Assembly: GCA_946803715.1 (NCBI GenBank)
Contig: CAMPET010000226.1
Span: 102,694-120,104, forward strand
Length of the DNA stretch: 17,411 nt
Reading direction: 5' to 3'
DNA from: Beroe ovata
Taxonomy: Eukaryota > Ctenophora > Nuda > Beroida > Beroidae
The notes below the pieces were generated by a model. The model made no database searches. It saw only the letters and a list, made by a program, of their open reading frames with translations, and had not been told where the DNA came from. Numbering within the stretch: position 1 is the first letter of the stretch; the number at the start of each line of letters is the position of its first letter. Made by a program: the position numbers and the translations under genes. Positions 7,622-15,478 of this stretch are shown here, piece after piece.

Positions 7622-8187
7622 TTTGCTCTAGAGTGAGATGCCAGCGTTCAATCATTCCATTATTGAAAGCGCAGTAACCATGACTGGTTGTATGTTTGAT
7701 CCCTAGCAACCAGTAGATTTCTCTCATGAGTTCTGGACAAAAATTTGATTCATTATTAGAATGTATCCTTTGCGGTATACCAAAAATCGCCTACCAATGT
7801 TTTTGCAACTGTACTGCTCGACATTTCCTTGAGCGGCCATGAACGAGCGAATTTTGTAAATGCACATATTGCTGTTAATAGGAATCGATTGCCATTTTTA
7901 CTTTTTGAGTATGGCCCAATAATATCAATTTGAATGATTTCCCACTTGTGACGTATCACAGTCGGTTTTAACAGTCCTTTTGGTCGTTTTTGCAGTTTCT
8001 TGATCACATCACATGTGGTACAACAGCTGACATATGTTTCAATTTGCTCAAGCATATTTATCCAGTGACACTTTTTTTTAGCATTTCTACTATTTTTTGT
8101 GACAAATGGTGCCCCCTGTTACTGCTGCATGGCTCATATACAATATGTTTCATATTGAGATATTTGACATAATTTAAATTGGATGAT
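7622..8187 (-). pseudogene. Gypsy integrase zinc domain and catalytic core
   Basis: Integrase inserts the provirus DNA into chromosomes. An N-terminal HHCC zinc-binding domain is visible: MKHIVYEPCSSNRGHH in one frame, then CHWINM and CCTTCDVIKK in the next. A slip at the A8 run (8072-8079) separates them. The catalytic core follows with IIQIDIIGPYSKSKNGNRFL, holding the first Asp. A second frameshift lies at the five-base A/T run 7782-7786. After it, the position of the second catalytic Asp reads Asn (codon 7755-7757, within HSNNES). The final part has GIKHTTSHGYCAFNNGMIER, including the catalytic Glu. The SINE cuts the gene at about 7621. Two shifts plus the lost Asp mean it is inactive. 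Confidence 0.85.
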
Positions 8188-8190
8188 ATC

Positions 8191-8606
8191 TATTATAGTC
8201 AAAAACAATTGAAATTGTTTGGGTTTCGCAGCCACTTTGTACCTCTCCTAAAATAAAGAAATAATGTGATAGGAACTTAGTTCCTCGCCCGTCTGTGGCG
8301 GTGCCATTTCGTCGCAAGAACTCACCTCGAATATAGGAACCTTGCCTTCTGGAAGTTTCACAAGTGGCAAGCTCAAATTGATGATGTAAGGCATGTATCA
8401 GCCTGTTTTTATGATGGAGCCAATGGCAATAACTAATTGATACCCTTCGAGCATAAGGTTATCAGGGCGAGTTTCTTTCCTGTAACTCCAGCTCACCGCC
8501 ACAGACGGGCGAGGAACTAAGTTCCTATCACATTATTTCTTTATTTTAGGAGAGGTACAAAGTAGCTGCGTAACCCAAACAATTTCAATTGTTTTTGACT
8601 ATAATA
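8191..8606. mobile_element. 416-bp element with 113-bp terminal inverted repeats
   Basis: Bases 8191-8303 and 8494-8606 are reverse complements with only about two mismatches. They enclose a 190-bp centre with no coding frame. The outer ends read TATTATAGTCAAAAACAATT on both sides, so a TA target duplication, as in Tc1/mariner-type insertions, is possible but not proven. It abuts the integrase fragment at 8187. High arm identity suggests either recent insertion or gene conversion between arms. It is a non-autonomous foldback or MITE-like element. Confidence 0.9.
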
Positions 8607-8743
8607 TCACTCATTTTTTTGGCAGCTAAGTGAATTGCTTAGGTTATTGATTAAGGTCTAGTGCACACGCAGGTGTTTAGCTTTCATTTCCCGTTTCGAT
8701 CATGTCTACATGTCTACTAGTGTAGTATCATTCCCCTTCAAAA
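8607..8743. other. Short unassigned spacer
   Basis: No coding or repeat signal is recognised. If the integrase gene once continued past the inverted-repeat element, I cannot see it here. Confidence 0.4.
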
Positions 8744-8963
8744 AGAGGCGTCTACCTTCCTTAGTTTTTGAGATATACACTATAATTGGCAAATTGGCCA
8801 ATTAACTAAGTAGGTGGTAATAGATGGAGAAAATTATCGACTTTAAAACAAACAGCCCATGCTATGGTATCGTCATCCGTCAAAATGAAACGTCTACATC
8901 TCTTAGTTTTCGAGATAAGCACGATAATTACTTTAATTGGCCAATTAACTAATTAGGTGGTAN
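8744..8963 (+). repeat. Satellite-like duplication, 144-bp period
   Basis: A roughly 76-bp segment (CGTCTACCTTCCTTAGTTTT through CCAATTAACTAAGTAGGTGGTA) at 8744-8820 recurs at about 8888-8962 with moderate divergence. The second copy ends at the N at 8963. Each contains the short palindrome TTGGCCAA. Confidence 0.85.
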
Positions 8964-9466
8964 CACGTGAGAATTCATACAATGATGCTCATCAAATGAA
9001 CTCCGTGAATGCAGTTAAGTTCAAGAGAACTTTGTTTTCCAAAACTTTCCAAAATGACAAACCATCTAGCTCTTCGCGTGGTCACACTACAAGGTCAACA
9101 GATACATGCTCAAAATGTACACTGAGGGGTCACAGTGCAAAGGACTGTAAGGTCAGATGCAGGTTTTGTCGGAAACCTGGACATATCAAGTCCAATTGTC
9201 ACAAGTTGCAGAAGAGAGTAAATAATGTCCAGGGAGATGGTGATGGCAATGGCAATGGCATGTATGTTTATGGAGAAGATGTTCCTGTCGGTGGAGATAC
9301 ACCCGTGAATGTTGTACATGACGAGGATGAACCACTTGACTACGCCTTCCATGTTGCCAAAGTATGCCATGAGGCAAGTGTTGTATGTTCCAGTTTGAAC
9401 TCAAAATCTTCAATTTCTACTGTATCAGATACTGTTGAAAATTCTCAATTTAATTCTATTGATTAA
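8957..9466 (+). pseudogene. Gypsy gag fragment with two CCHC zinc knuckles
   Basis: This is the nucleocapsid end of a retroelement Gag, which binds the RNA genome. Two CX2CX4HX4C knuckles are intact: residues 51-64 (CSKCTLRGHSAKDC) and 68-81 (CRFCRKPGHIKSNC). They are preceded by a basic, Ser-rich stretch and followed by a GDGDGNGNG simple repeat and an acidic tail to a stop at 9464-9466. The 5' end is lost at the N at 8963; the first three codons straddle it. It lies on the plus strand, opposite to the env-bearing provirus, and is followed by a protease, so it belongs to a second Gypsy-type element. Confidence 0.85.
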
Positions 9467-9506
9467 ACTCACGTAACAAATGTTTATTAAATGTGCTAAT
9501 TAATAC

Positions 9507-9773
9507 GTTGATACAGGTTCCGAAATATCATGCATGAGTAAAGTAATTTATGATAGATTAAATCTAGTTGGTAGTACGTTGACAAGATGTCCTAGGAAAT
9601 TGATTGTTGCCAATGGCTAAACCGTATCTATTGTGTTTAAAACTTTTGTGTTTGCAAGGTATAAGGATATCCAGCGTAAGTTGGTACTGTGTGTTGTTGA
9701 GTCTGAGTTTCCTACATTACTAGGACGTGACTGGATGGATGTTTTGCTTGGTAAGGGTTGGTTCTACTACTAA
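9507..9773 (+). pseudogene. Gypsy aspartic protease fragment
   Basis: A plus-strand frame begins with VDTGSEISCMS, the retropepsin active-site motif. It continues through KLIVANG, has one in-frame TAA right after that motif, and goes on to PTLLGRDWMDVLLG, the conserved C-terminal LLGRDW motif. It is in a different phase from gag, and a stop lies just upstream of the active site, as in elements that use frameshifting or in a decayed copy. Homology ends at about 9750-9770, exactly where the non-LTR retrotransposon tail begins, so the protease/pol gene was split by that insertion or by an assembly join. Confidence 0.8.
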
Positions 9774-10041
9774 TAGGGGGATGGACCTGAAGGGTCCACA
9801 CAGCCACACTAGGGTACAGTGGGAGCTCCACCCTAGCTGCACGTGACCGGGATGGGAAACAATTCCCATACCTCCCCTGATGCCACAGCAGAGGGTGTCT
9901 CTGTGGGGCAGAGATCCCTCGTGCTGATGATGGAGTCTCCCTCCAGGTGGCCACTGGCCTGGGGAGACCAGGTCTCTCACTGGCAAGGGTGCAGGAACCT
10001 CATGTCGTACCGGGGGTATAGGAGGTTCAGGGTAACACGCT
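9774..10041 (-). other. 3'UTR and tail of the non-LTR element
   Basis: This is GC-rich non-coding sequence following the RNase H stop. It ends on the minus strand with CCCCCTATTAGTAGTAG, a short TAG/TAT-type tail instead of poly(A). I-type elements often end in short simple repeats. The frames in this stretch are short and lack motifs. Confidence 0.6.
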
Positions 10042-11298
10042 TTACCTGGGTCTCCGGGTAGCGGGTGGTTGCTTGTCTTTGCTCATTTTCACTGGCTCAA
10101 GGCGTTTTGTGTGATGAGCATAACTTACTGTGTGATTGATGTTGAACCTGTCCATGATGTCAGTCCCGGAGCAGTAGTAGGTGTTGAAATACTTCGCCCT
10201 ACTGTTGCTCAGAGCAGGGCACGTCCCAAGGAAGTGCGAGACGGTCTCATTCTCTCCTTGGCAGAGGGGGCAGGTGGTGGGTATTGCTGGGTTCAGCTTC
10301 CTGAGGTGGTAGTTAAGAGCAGCATGGCCTGTGAGGAGCTGCGTNTCCTTTCTGCTCATGGAGCGGAGCCCCTTCTCAAACTTATCCCTCCACAACATGT
10401 TGAACATTCTAGGAGGCGATAGTTTGTAAGAGCTGCTCCAGTCCTCGTAGGTCTTCCTCCTGAGCGCTGCATAGCAGATGCTGCGCGGGATAGGAAGCAG
10501 GATGCTGGTTGCTGTGTTGTTCTCGTTTGCTGACCCAGCCTTGGCTAGTAGGTCAGCTTGCTCGTTTCCCTCATAGCCGCTGTGGGCTGGTATCCAACTG
10601 AGAGTTACTTCATTGGTCCCTGCTAGGGTATTGAGGGCTGCTGCAGCTCTGTGGGTGGTGCTTCTTTTGATTACTGTAGAATTTATCGCCTTGATGGCTG
10701 ATAAGCTGTCACAGTTTATCAGAATCTTGGTGTTGCTTGGGTTGTGGTCTATCAGTCGCTCTGCAGCTTTAGCAACTGCAAGAGTCTCGGCCTGAAAGAC
10801 CGTGCTGTGTTGTCCCAGGTGGAAGGATTCTTGGTGATTTAGGTCTCGCCAGACGCAGATCCTTTTGATCACCACACCTGCACCCGTTTTGTCGTTCTGT
10901 CTTGACCCATCAGTATAACACACTATATCATAGTCCTCTGATCTTGGTTCACTGTACTCGCTCCTCAAAGGAGTTTGCACTATAAACTTTTGATCTATAC
11001 TTAGGATAGGTGTCGTGTGGTCCTGCGTTGAGTAGTCCATCTCTCTAGGTAGCGACCTGAGATACTTCTCGTTGCTGCAGACATGGCTGGTGATGCAGAT
11101 TGAGGGCTTCCCCACAGCAGGCAAGTCCCAATGACCATGAGACTTTAATGTAAGGGTTTCCTTAGCCGCTGCTTCTTTGAGCCAAAGGTTGATCGGTGGG
11201 ATGCCAGTCAGCACGTTCAGTGCTGCTGATGGTGTGGAGGGCATTGCGCTCGTAATGAGTACATTGGCCAGCCTCTGGACACCAGCCAGCAGTTTCTG
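10042..11298 (-). CDS. ORF2 C-terminal part: RNase H and CCHC zinc finger
   Basis: RNase H removes the RNA template during reverse transcription. The frame opens at 11331, but the first 11 or so residues come from the neighbouring minisatellite; element homology begins near QKLLAGVQRLANVLITSAMP, a segment normally found before RNase H in this family. RNase H catalytic residues are present: YTDGS (D141), FQAE (E182), NCDS (D208) and NEQAD (D260), counted from 11331. A CX2CX8HX4C finger follows (CPLCQ to CP, residues 354-371), then a basic tail. A single N at 10345 falls in a GAN codon (Asp or Glu) and does not break the frame. It was once continuous with the RT frame upstream and is now separated from it by about 280 bp of repeats. 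Confidence 0.9.
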   Translation of the reverse strand, partial: QKLLAGVQRLANVLITSAMPSTPSAALNVLTGIPPINLWLKEAAAKETLTLKSHGHWDLPAVGKPSICITSHVCSNEKYLRSLPREMDYSTQDHTTPILSIDQKFIVQTPLRSEYSEPRSEDYDIVCYTDGSRQNDKTGAGVVIKRICVWRDLNHQESFHLGQHSTVFQAETLAVAKAAERLIDHNPSNTKILINCDSLSAIKAINSTVIKRSTTHRAAAALNTLAGTNEVTLSWIPAHSGYEGNEQADLLAKAGSANENNTATSILLPIPRSICYAALRRKTYEDWSSSYKLSPPRMFNMLWRDKFEKGLRSMSRKXTQLLTGHAALNYHLRKLNPAIPTTCPLCQGENETVSHFLGTCPALSNSRAKYFNTYYCSGTDIMDRFNINHTVSYAHHTKRLEPVKMSKDKQPPATRRPR

Positions 11299-11309
11299 GT
11301 TGTGCTGTT

Positions 11310-11442
11310 CATTGCGGAATACACAGCACACTCGTTAAAACAGCACGCTCACAACACAGTATTCTCAATTATACACAACACATGTCACACGTCACACTCA
11401 CTACACAGCCCACTCATTACGGAATACACAACACACTCATTG
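11310..11442 (+). repeat. 105-bp tandem duplication with CACACTCATT motifs
   Basis: The 28-bp segment CATTGCGGAATACACAGCAC and following bases at 11310-11337 recurs at 11415-11442 (CATTACGGAATACACAACAC). The space between holds further short CACACTCAT / CACAACAC motifs. It sits where ORF2 sequence should be. Confidence 0.75.
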
Positions 11443-11470
11443 CACGGCGCACTCACAGCACAGCACTATG

Positions 11471-11579
11471 GTGGATCAGGAGGGTCACACAGAATTTTAC
11501 CTCTGAAAAATAGAATTTGACCTTTCTGATCCATACACGTGGATCACAGAGTTCACCTTAAGTGACCCTCCTGATCCAC
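11471..11579. mobile_element. 109-bp MITE-like inverted-repeat element
   Basis: GTGGATCAGGAGGGTCAC at 11471-11488 is an exact inverted repeat of GTGACCCTCCTGATCCAC at 11562-11579. Two further related arms occur inside (TTGACCTTTCTGATCC at about 11517 and GTGGATCACAGAGTTCAC at about 11539), so four alternately oriented arms alternate. Codons for the last residues of the RT frame (TWIRRVT) come from this element. No obvious target duplication is seen. Confidence 0.85.
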
Positions 11580-13969
11580 GTGCGCTNTCTTCTGTATGTG
11601 AACATTACGCAGTGGGTTTTGGATTGGCAAAGTCTGAGCCCGTTAAGGGTGCACCATTTGCTTATGCTATTGAGGCTTTTTTGTGTGACCTCTCTGAGAG
11701 TGTCTGCATCGAAGCCTTGCTTGTTGCCTGAGGAGCGTTTTTTGGGCGATAGCACCACTGATACTAGAGATAGGTCATCAGCAAAGCCTAGAAGGTCGCA
11801 TGGCACCTTATCTCTAGTATATTCTAGTAGCTCATTAATCACGAGATTCCAAAGCAGGGGGGAGAGAATTCCTCCCTGCGGGCACCCGCGAACAATGGAA
11901 ATTACCTTTTCATTTCCCTGCAGGCCAACCGTGGTCTGTCGTCGTCGGATCATTGACATGATCCATCGATTGACACCATATGATCTGCAGTTCTTTGATA
12001 GGGCTTTTTCTATCGCCTCGAAGGATACGTTGTCAAACGCGCCTTCAATGTCAAGGAAAGTGCCGAGAGCCATTCCTTTGTTGAGGATCGCCATCTCGAG
12101 TTTCCTGACGAGCTTGTGGATTGCTGCTGTGGTAGAACAGCCTCGCTTGAAACCAAATTGTTTCTTGCTTAGTTTGTCGCATACCTTCAGGTCCGTTTCC
12201 ATGTGCCACAGTATCACGCGTTCCATCCATTTAAGGAAAACAGGTGACAGTGTTATGGTGCGGAAAGCTTTGGGGTTCTTATAGTCGTCTTTACCAGGCT
12301 TTGGTAGGAAGATACCATTCGAGCTGCACCATGGGAGTGGTGTGTGCCCTAGTTGGTAGCTAGCTTTAGTAACCTTGATGAAGGTTTCGCTGATGCTAGC
12401 CCAGCCTTTCTGGAGCATGATTGGCCTGATGCCATCGGGTCCTGCCGCCGACAGGGGGTCAAACTCCTGGAGAGCGCGTCTCACCCTATTCTCGGAGAAT
12501 ATATGATCCACACTCCATGGGGGTTCATCATCACCGACAGTTCCAGCGTTTTGCTCGTTGACAGGGATGTCCTGTTGTGGGGGTGCTTGCTGCGCTCCAA
12601 AGTGGACCTCTGCTAGGCGGTCTAGGGTTTCGGATGGAGTCTCAGTGAGATTTCCGTCTTCTTTCCTTACCGAGCCTAGTTTGGTTTCTTTGTTGTTTTT
12701 TATGAGACACGAGATTCGCTTGGAGTCAGATTTTGCTTCTAGCTTCGAGCAGAATTCCTTGTATTTATGCGTCCACGTGCGGTCACGTAACTTCACATAT
12801 TGCTTCCGGGACTCATCCCTCTGTGCTTTGAGTGTCGTGTCTCCTTGTTTCTTACGCGATGCTTTCCTGATCTTCGCTCTCATAGAGGCCCTGGCTGCCT
12901 TCACTTCGGCAGTATCCCACGGGGGTGGTTTCACCTTCGCCGACACGAATGTCAGGTCAGTTGCCGAGTTGAAGGCTTCCATTACGCTCGCCGAGAGTAA
13001 ATCTGCCGCCCTGTCCAATTTCTCAGTGCAGCTGAGATCATCGAACTGGCTTGCGCAGGAAGCCATGTTGTTTTCCAGAGCTGTCTCGAATGCACTCCAA
13101 TTTGTTTTGGCGACATCTCTAAAGCTCTGTTTGCTGAGGGGGGTGCTGCCAGTACTTCTGAACTTGATATATCGGTGGTCTGAGGAGTGCACCAATCGAT
13201 CTTTCTCGTCCACCATCCAGTCGGCAACCAGTTTGTGGCCGCTATGGTTGGTTATCGTGAGGTCGATTGTGTTACTCCACCGCCCGTTATCAAAAGTGGG
13301 GGTGTTGCCCACGTTCTCGATGTATAGATCGTTCGCCAGGATGTACTCGAGGAGTTTATCTCCCCGTTCTTTCCGTTTCTGATCACGTATTCGACTCTTC
13401 CATGCCGTGTTATGGGCATTGGAATCGGTACCTATGATCAGGGCGAGATGGTGCTGTTTTGCATGTTCTACTGCTTTCTTGAACTCGGCGGATGGGCAGT
13501 CGGCCTCTTCGCCGTCCATGTAGCATGACACTATAAGCGTATCGACACCATCTACCTTAGACTGCACAGCAGCGCAGTCCCTAGTCATGATAGAGTCTTT
13601 CGGCCAAAATTGTCTCTCCATGGATTTATGATATAAGATGTTCGCTCTAATCCGATCCTCTGAATCTGTACAAGCGATTGAACGCATACAGTGGGACCCC
13701 TTAGAGATTACTCCCTTCCCATTGACGTGAGGTTCCTGCACCAGTATGACGGGTTTTGACATGTTAGCCACGTACAAGCTCATGTCTTTGGTTGCTTGGC
13801 TTTGTTTGTTAAGATTTATTTGAATAAAGTTTAAGTAATCAGTGTCTCTGACTTGCTCACCTCTATTCTGCTGTCCGGATCGTTGTATGGGGCGGCGGCG
13901 GACGGCGGTTGCTGTTGCTGTTGCTGATGTTATTGAACCAGGAACGGGTTGGGGGTCATTGGTGGTCAT
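11558..13969 (-). CDS. ORF2: APE endonuclease and reverse transcriptase, 3' truncated
   Basis: ORF2 protein nicks chromosomal DNA and copies the element RNA onto the nick. The ATG is at 13967-13969, 81 bp after the ORF1 stop, and the frame is 803 residues. Endonuclease (about 45-272): INLNKQ, QEP (E79), IIGTDSNAHNTAW (D182, N184), NTIDLTITN and SSDH (D264, H265). RT (about 490-795): SAAGPDGIRP, FLPKPGKDDYKNPKAFRTIT, TFLDIEGAFD (first catalytic Asp, D640), RGCPQGGILSPLLWN and LLGFADDLSLVS (D731, D732). All key residues are intact. The frame stays open to the N at 11587; the last nine codons belong to the MITE-like element. The RT thumb and linker to RNase H are missing, so this copy cannot make a full-length ORF2 protein. 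Confidence 0.95.
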   Translation of the reverse strand: MTTNDPQPVPGSITSATATATAVRRRPIQRSGQQNRGEQVRDTDYLNFIQINLNKQSQATKDMSLYVANMSKPVILVQEPHVNGKGVISKGSHCMRSIACTDSEDRIRANILYHKSMERQFWPKDSIMTRDCAAVQSKVDGVDTLIVSCYMDGEEADCPSAEFKKAVEHAKQHHLALIIGTDSNAHNTAWKSRIRDQKRKERGDKLLEYILANDLYIENVGNTPTFDNGRWSNTIDLTITNHSGHKLVADWMVDEKDRLVHSSDHRYIKFRSTGSTPLSKQSFRDVAKTNWSAFETALENNMASCASQFDDLSCTEKLDRAADLLSASVMEAFNSATDLTFVSAKVKPPPWDTAEVKAARASMRAKIRKASRKKQGDTTLKAQRDESRKQYVKLRDRTWTHKYKEFCSKLEAKSDSKRISCLIKNNKETKLGSVRKEDGNLTETPSETLDRLAEVHFGAQQAPPQQDIPVNEQNAGTVGDDEPPWSVDHIFSENRVRRALQEFDPLSAAGPDGIRPIMLQKGWASISETFIKVTKASYQLGHTPLPWCSSNGIFLPKPGKDDYKNPKAFRTITLSPVFLKWMERVILWHMETDLKVCDKLSKKQFGFKRGCSTTAAIHKLVRKLEMAILNKGMALGTFLDIEGAFDNVSFEAIEKALSKNCRSYGVNRWIMSMIRRRQTTVGLQGNEKVISIVRGCPQGGILSPLLWNLVINELLEYTRDKVPCDLLGFADDLSLVSVVLSPKKRSSGNKQGFDADTLREVTQKSLNSISKWCTLNGLRLCQSKTHCVMFTYRRXRTWIRRVT

Positions 13970-14050
13970 GACCCCAGGGTTGTGACCAGGGGAGCTGGGG
14001 GTCGGTGGTCAACCCCTCTCGCTGTCTCCCCTGATCTGCGGGCAGACGGT

Positions 14051-15478
14051 CTAGGACCGTCTTGCTCGTTCCAGGCGGACTTTTCCGACCACGAACCAGA
14101 GGGAGTATTCTCTGTCTTTGAGGTAATCCAGAGTTTCTACCGTGGCTCGTACGAAAAAAGCCCACCTGCCCGTACCCGTCCTGGTTCTGGCCACGTAACT
14201 GAGGCCTCCTCGAGGGAGACCTGGGTTGTAAGCCTCAAGCCTCTTGATGAGGTCTTCCGGGGTCCAGTCACCCACCTCAGGGTCGACATGGAATATCAGC
14301 GTGACGCTCTCTTCCATTGCCGCCACTTGAAGGGCGGAACCCTCTAGCGCCTTCTCGAGGAAGGTCCGGTCGTAGGCGCTGGTGACCGAAACCTCTACCC
14401 GTCCAGAGCGGAAACCCAATCTCTGTATTGCGACGGGGGGCGCACTTGAGCTCGACGCCGAGATTTCGGCGCGGTCGGCTAGGAAGATCAGCCGCCTAAC
14501 CTCGGCTACGTCAGTTTCCGCGACAGCGGATCCGTCCCGGCGCGTAATCGCCAGGATAATCTCTCCGTCGCGGTCGTCTGCCGCGCTTCTTGGAGTTGGT
14601 CTGGTATGGGTGGGGGGTTGGGTCGCGGGTCCGCGTTTCCGCCTCCCGTCCCCGGCGCTCTTCTGAGCCTCTTTCCCCTTTCGGGGTCCGTGCCCGCAGC
14701 ACCTCTTCGGACCCTTGCCCGACGCCGGTCGCACTGGTCGCGGGGACCTGTGTTCCGTTGTCGGGTTCGGGCTCGGCCCCCCGGAGTTGGTCCCCGGTGT
14801 AGTCGGCTGCGCGGGGGTGGTTCGTACTCGAGGTACAAACTCCCCGGCCGCTTTCTTCGCCCGGACTTTCTCCCTTTTGCGTTTCCGCCGAGCCGCCAGC
14901 CCCGCCCGGTGCTTCTGCAGCTCCTCTGCGTTCATCTCAGAGGGCCTCTTTCTGGTTCTCTTCTTCTTCTCAATCCCCCGTTCCCCCTCCACCTCTTCGC
15001 CTCCCTCCTCGCCTCCATCTAACCCTGGTGGGTTAATGTCGTGCGTGAGTAGGTAGTTAGGATCGGGGAGGTTAGCACATGACGTGTCATCGCTTGGTTT
15101 AGTAGACATGCCGCTATTTCCGGGTGTGCGCGCAGCGCTACAGATAGCGCGGCGCTTTTTGGATTGCAGAGTATCGTTTTGAAGAATTTTGGTCTTCGCG
15201 CCGTACGCAAACGTATAGTTCGCGTGTCGCTTACCCAGCAATTCTTCTTCTTCATCTTCCAGTTCCATTCTCTCAGTGTTTCTCCGCTTCCTGCCGCCTC
15301 CGTCTTCTCCTGGGGAGGAGATCGATGGATGGTGGCATTTGAAAGTAAGCACACTAGAGCATGGATTGGTAAATGTTTGCAGCTTCACAGCAGGGTTGCT
15401 GTACGCTGTTTCCCACTTACCCCCCTCATTTCCGCTTTCCCCATCGTCTCCTCTTTCTCTTTTCTCGACCGGAGTCAT
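14051..15478 (-). CDS. ORF1 of the non-LTR element, DUF4780-like C-terminus
   Basis: ORF1 proteins coat the element RNA. The open frame extends upstream to 16195 without an ATG at its start, but the region before 15478 behaves as UTR: it is shared with the second 5' copy and a one-base indel there breaks the frame. I therefore choose the ATG at 15476-15478, giving 475 residues. The protein begins acidic/Gly-rich, carries strongly basic stretches (EKKKRTRKRPSEMNAEELQK, then RRKRKREKVRAKK) suited to nuclear or RNA binding, then a Pro/Thr/Arg-rich linker. The last 150 or so residues (ILAITRRDGSAVAETDVAEV to VGKVRLERARRS) resemble the DUF4780 domain of invertebrate retroelement ORF1s. No CCHC knuckle is present here. 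The gene is very GC-rich compared with its surroundings. The DUF4780 assignment is by pattern and not certain. Confidence 0.75.
   Translation of the reverse strand: MTPVEKRERGDDGESGNEGGKWETAYSNPAVKLQTFTNPCSSVLTFKCHHPSISSPGEDGGGRKRRNTERMELEDEEEELLGKRHANYTFAYGAKTKILQNDTLQSKKRRAICSAARTPGNSGMSTKPSDDTSCANLPDPNYLLTHDINPPGLDGGEEGGEEVEGERGIEKKKRTRKRPSEMNAEELQKHRAGLAARRKRKREKVRAKKAAGEFVPRVRTTPAQPTTPGTNSGGPSPNPTTEHRSPRPVRPASGKGPKRCCGHGPRKGKEAQKSAGDGRRKRGPATQPPTHTRPTPRSAADDRDGEIILAITRRDGSAVAETDVAEVRRLIFLADRAEISASSSSAPPVAIQRLGFRSGRVEVSVTSAYDRTFLEKALEGSALQVAAMEESVTLIFHVDPEVGDWTPEDLIKRLEAYNPGLPRGGLSYVARTRTGTGRWAFFVRATVETLDYLKDREYSLWFVVGKVRLERARRS

Larger units (their letters stand above)
3812..8187 (-). 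mobile_element. Decayed env-bearing Gypsy-type provirus (integrase to env), heavily interrupted
   Basis: In minus-strand order this block holds the integrase zinc domain and catalytic core (8187-7622), the integrase C-terminal GPY/F module (7107-6709), an acidic pol tail (6422), an envelope-like gene (6121-5279) and its membrane anchor and tail (4320-3812). A third gene behind pol is the layout of errantivirus-like Gypsy elements. Gag, protease, reverse transcriptase and RNase H are absent from this side: the sequence upstream of the integrase is replaced by the inverted-repeat element at 8191-8606. Interruptions include a SINE, two minisatellites, another minisatellite plus an anonymous repeat, frameshifts and stops. 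It is a non-functional relic. The outer limits are those of recognisable coding sequence, not LTRs. Confidence 0.75.

Noticed and set aside
9110-9413. Minus-strand frames of 75-86 codons
   Set aside because: Antisense to the gag zinc knuckles; the His-rich look comes from the reverse of the GATGGC simple repeat.
12558-13382. 274-codon plus-strand frame
   Set aside because: It lies antisense to the intact endonuclease/RT ORF and has no motif of its own; shadow frame.
14606-15056. Overlapping plus-strand frames of 113-138 codons
   Set aside because: Antisense to GC-rich ORF1, where stop codons are rare on both strands; no recognisable domain.
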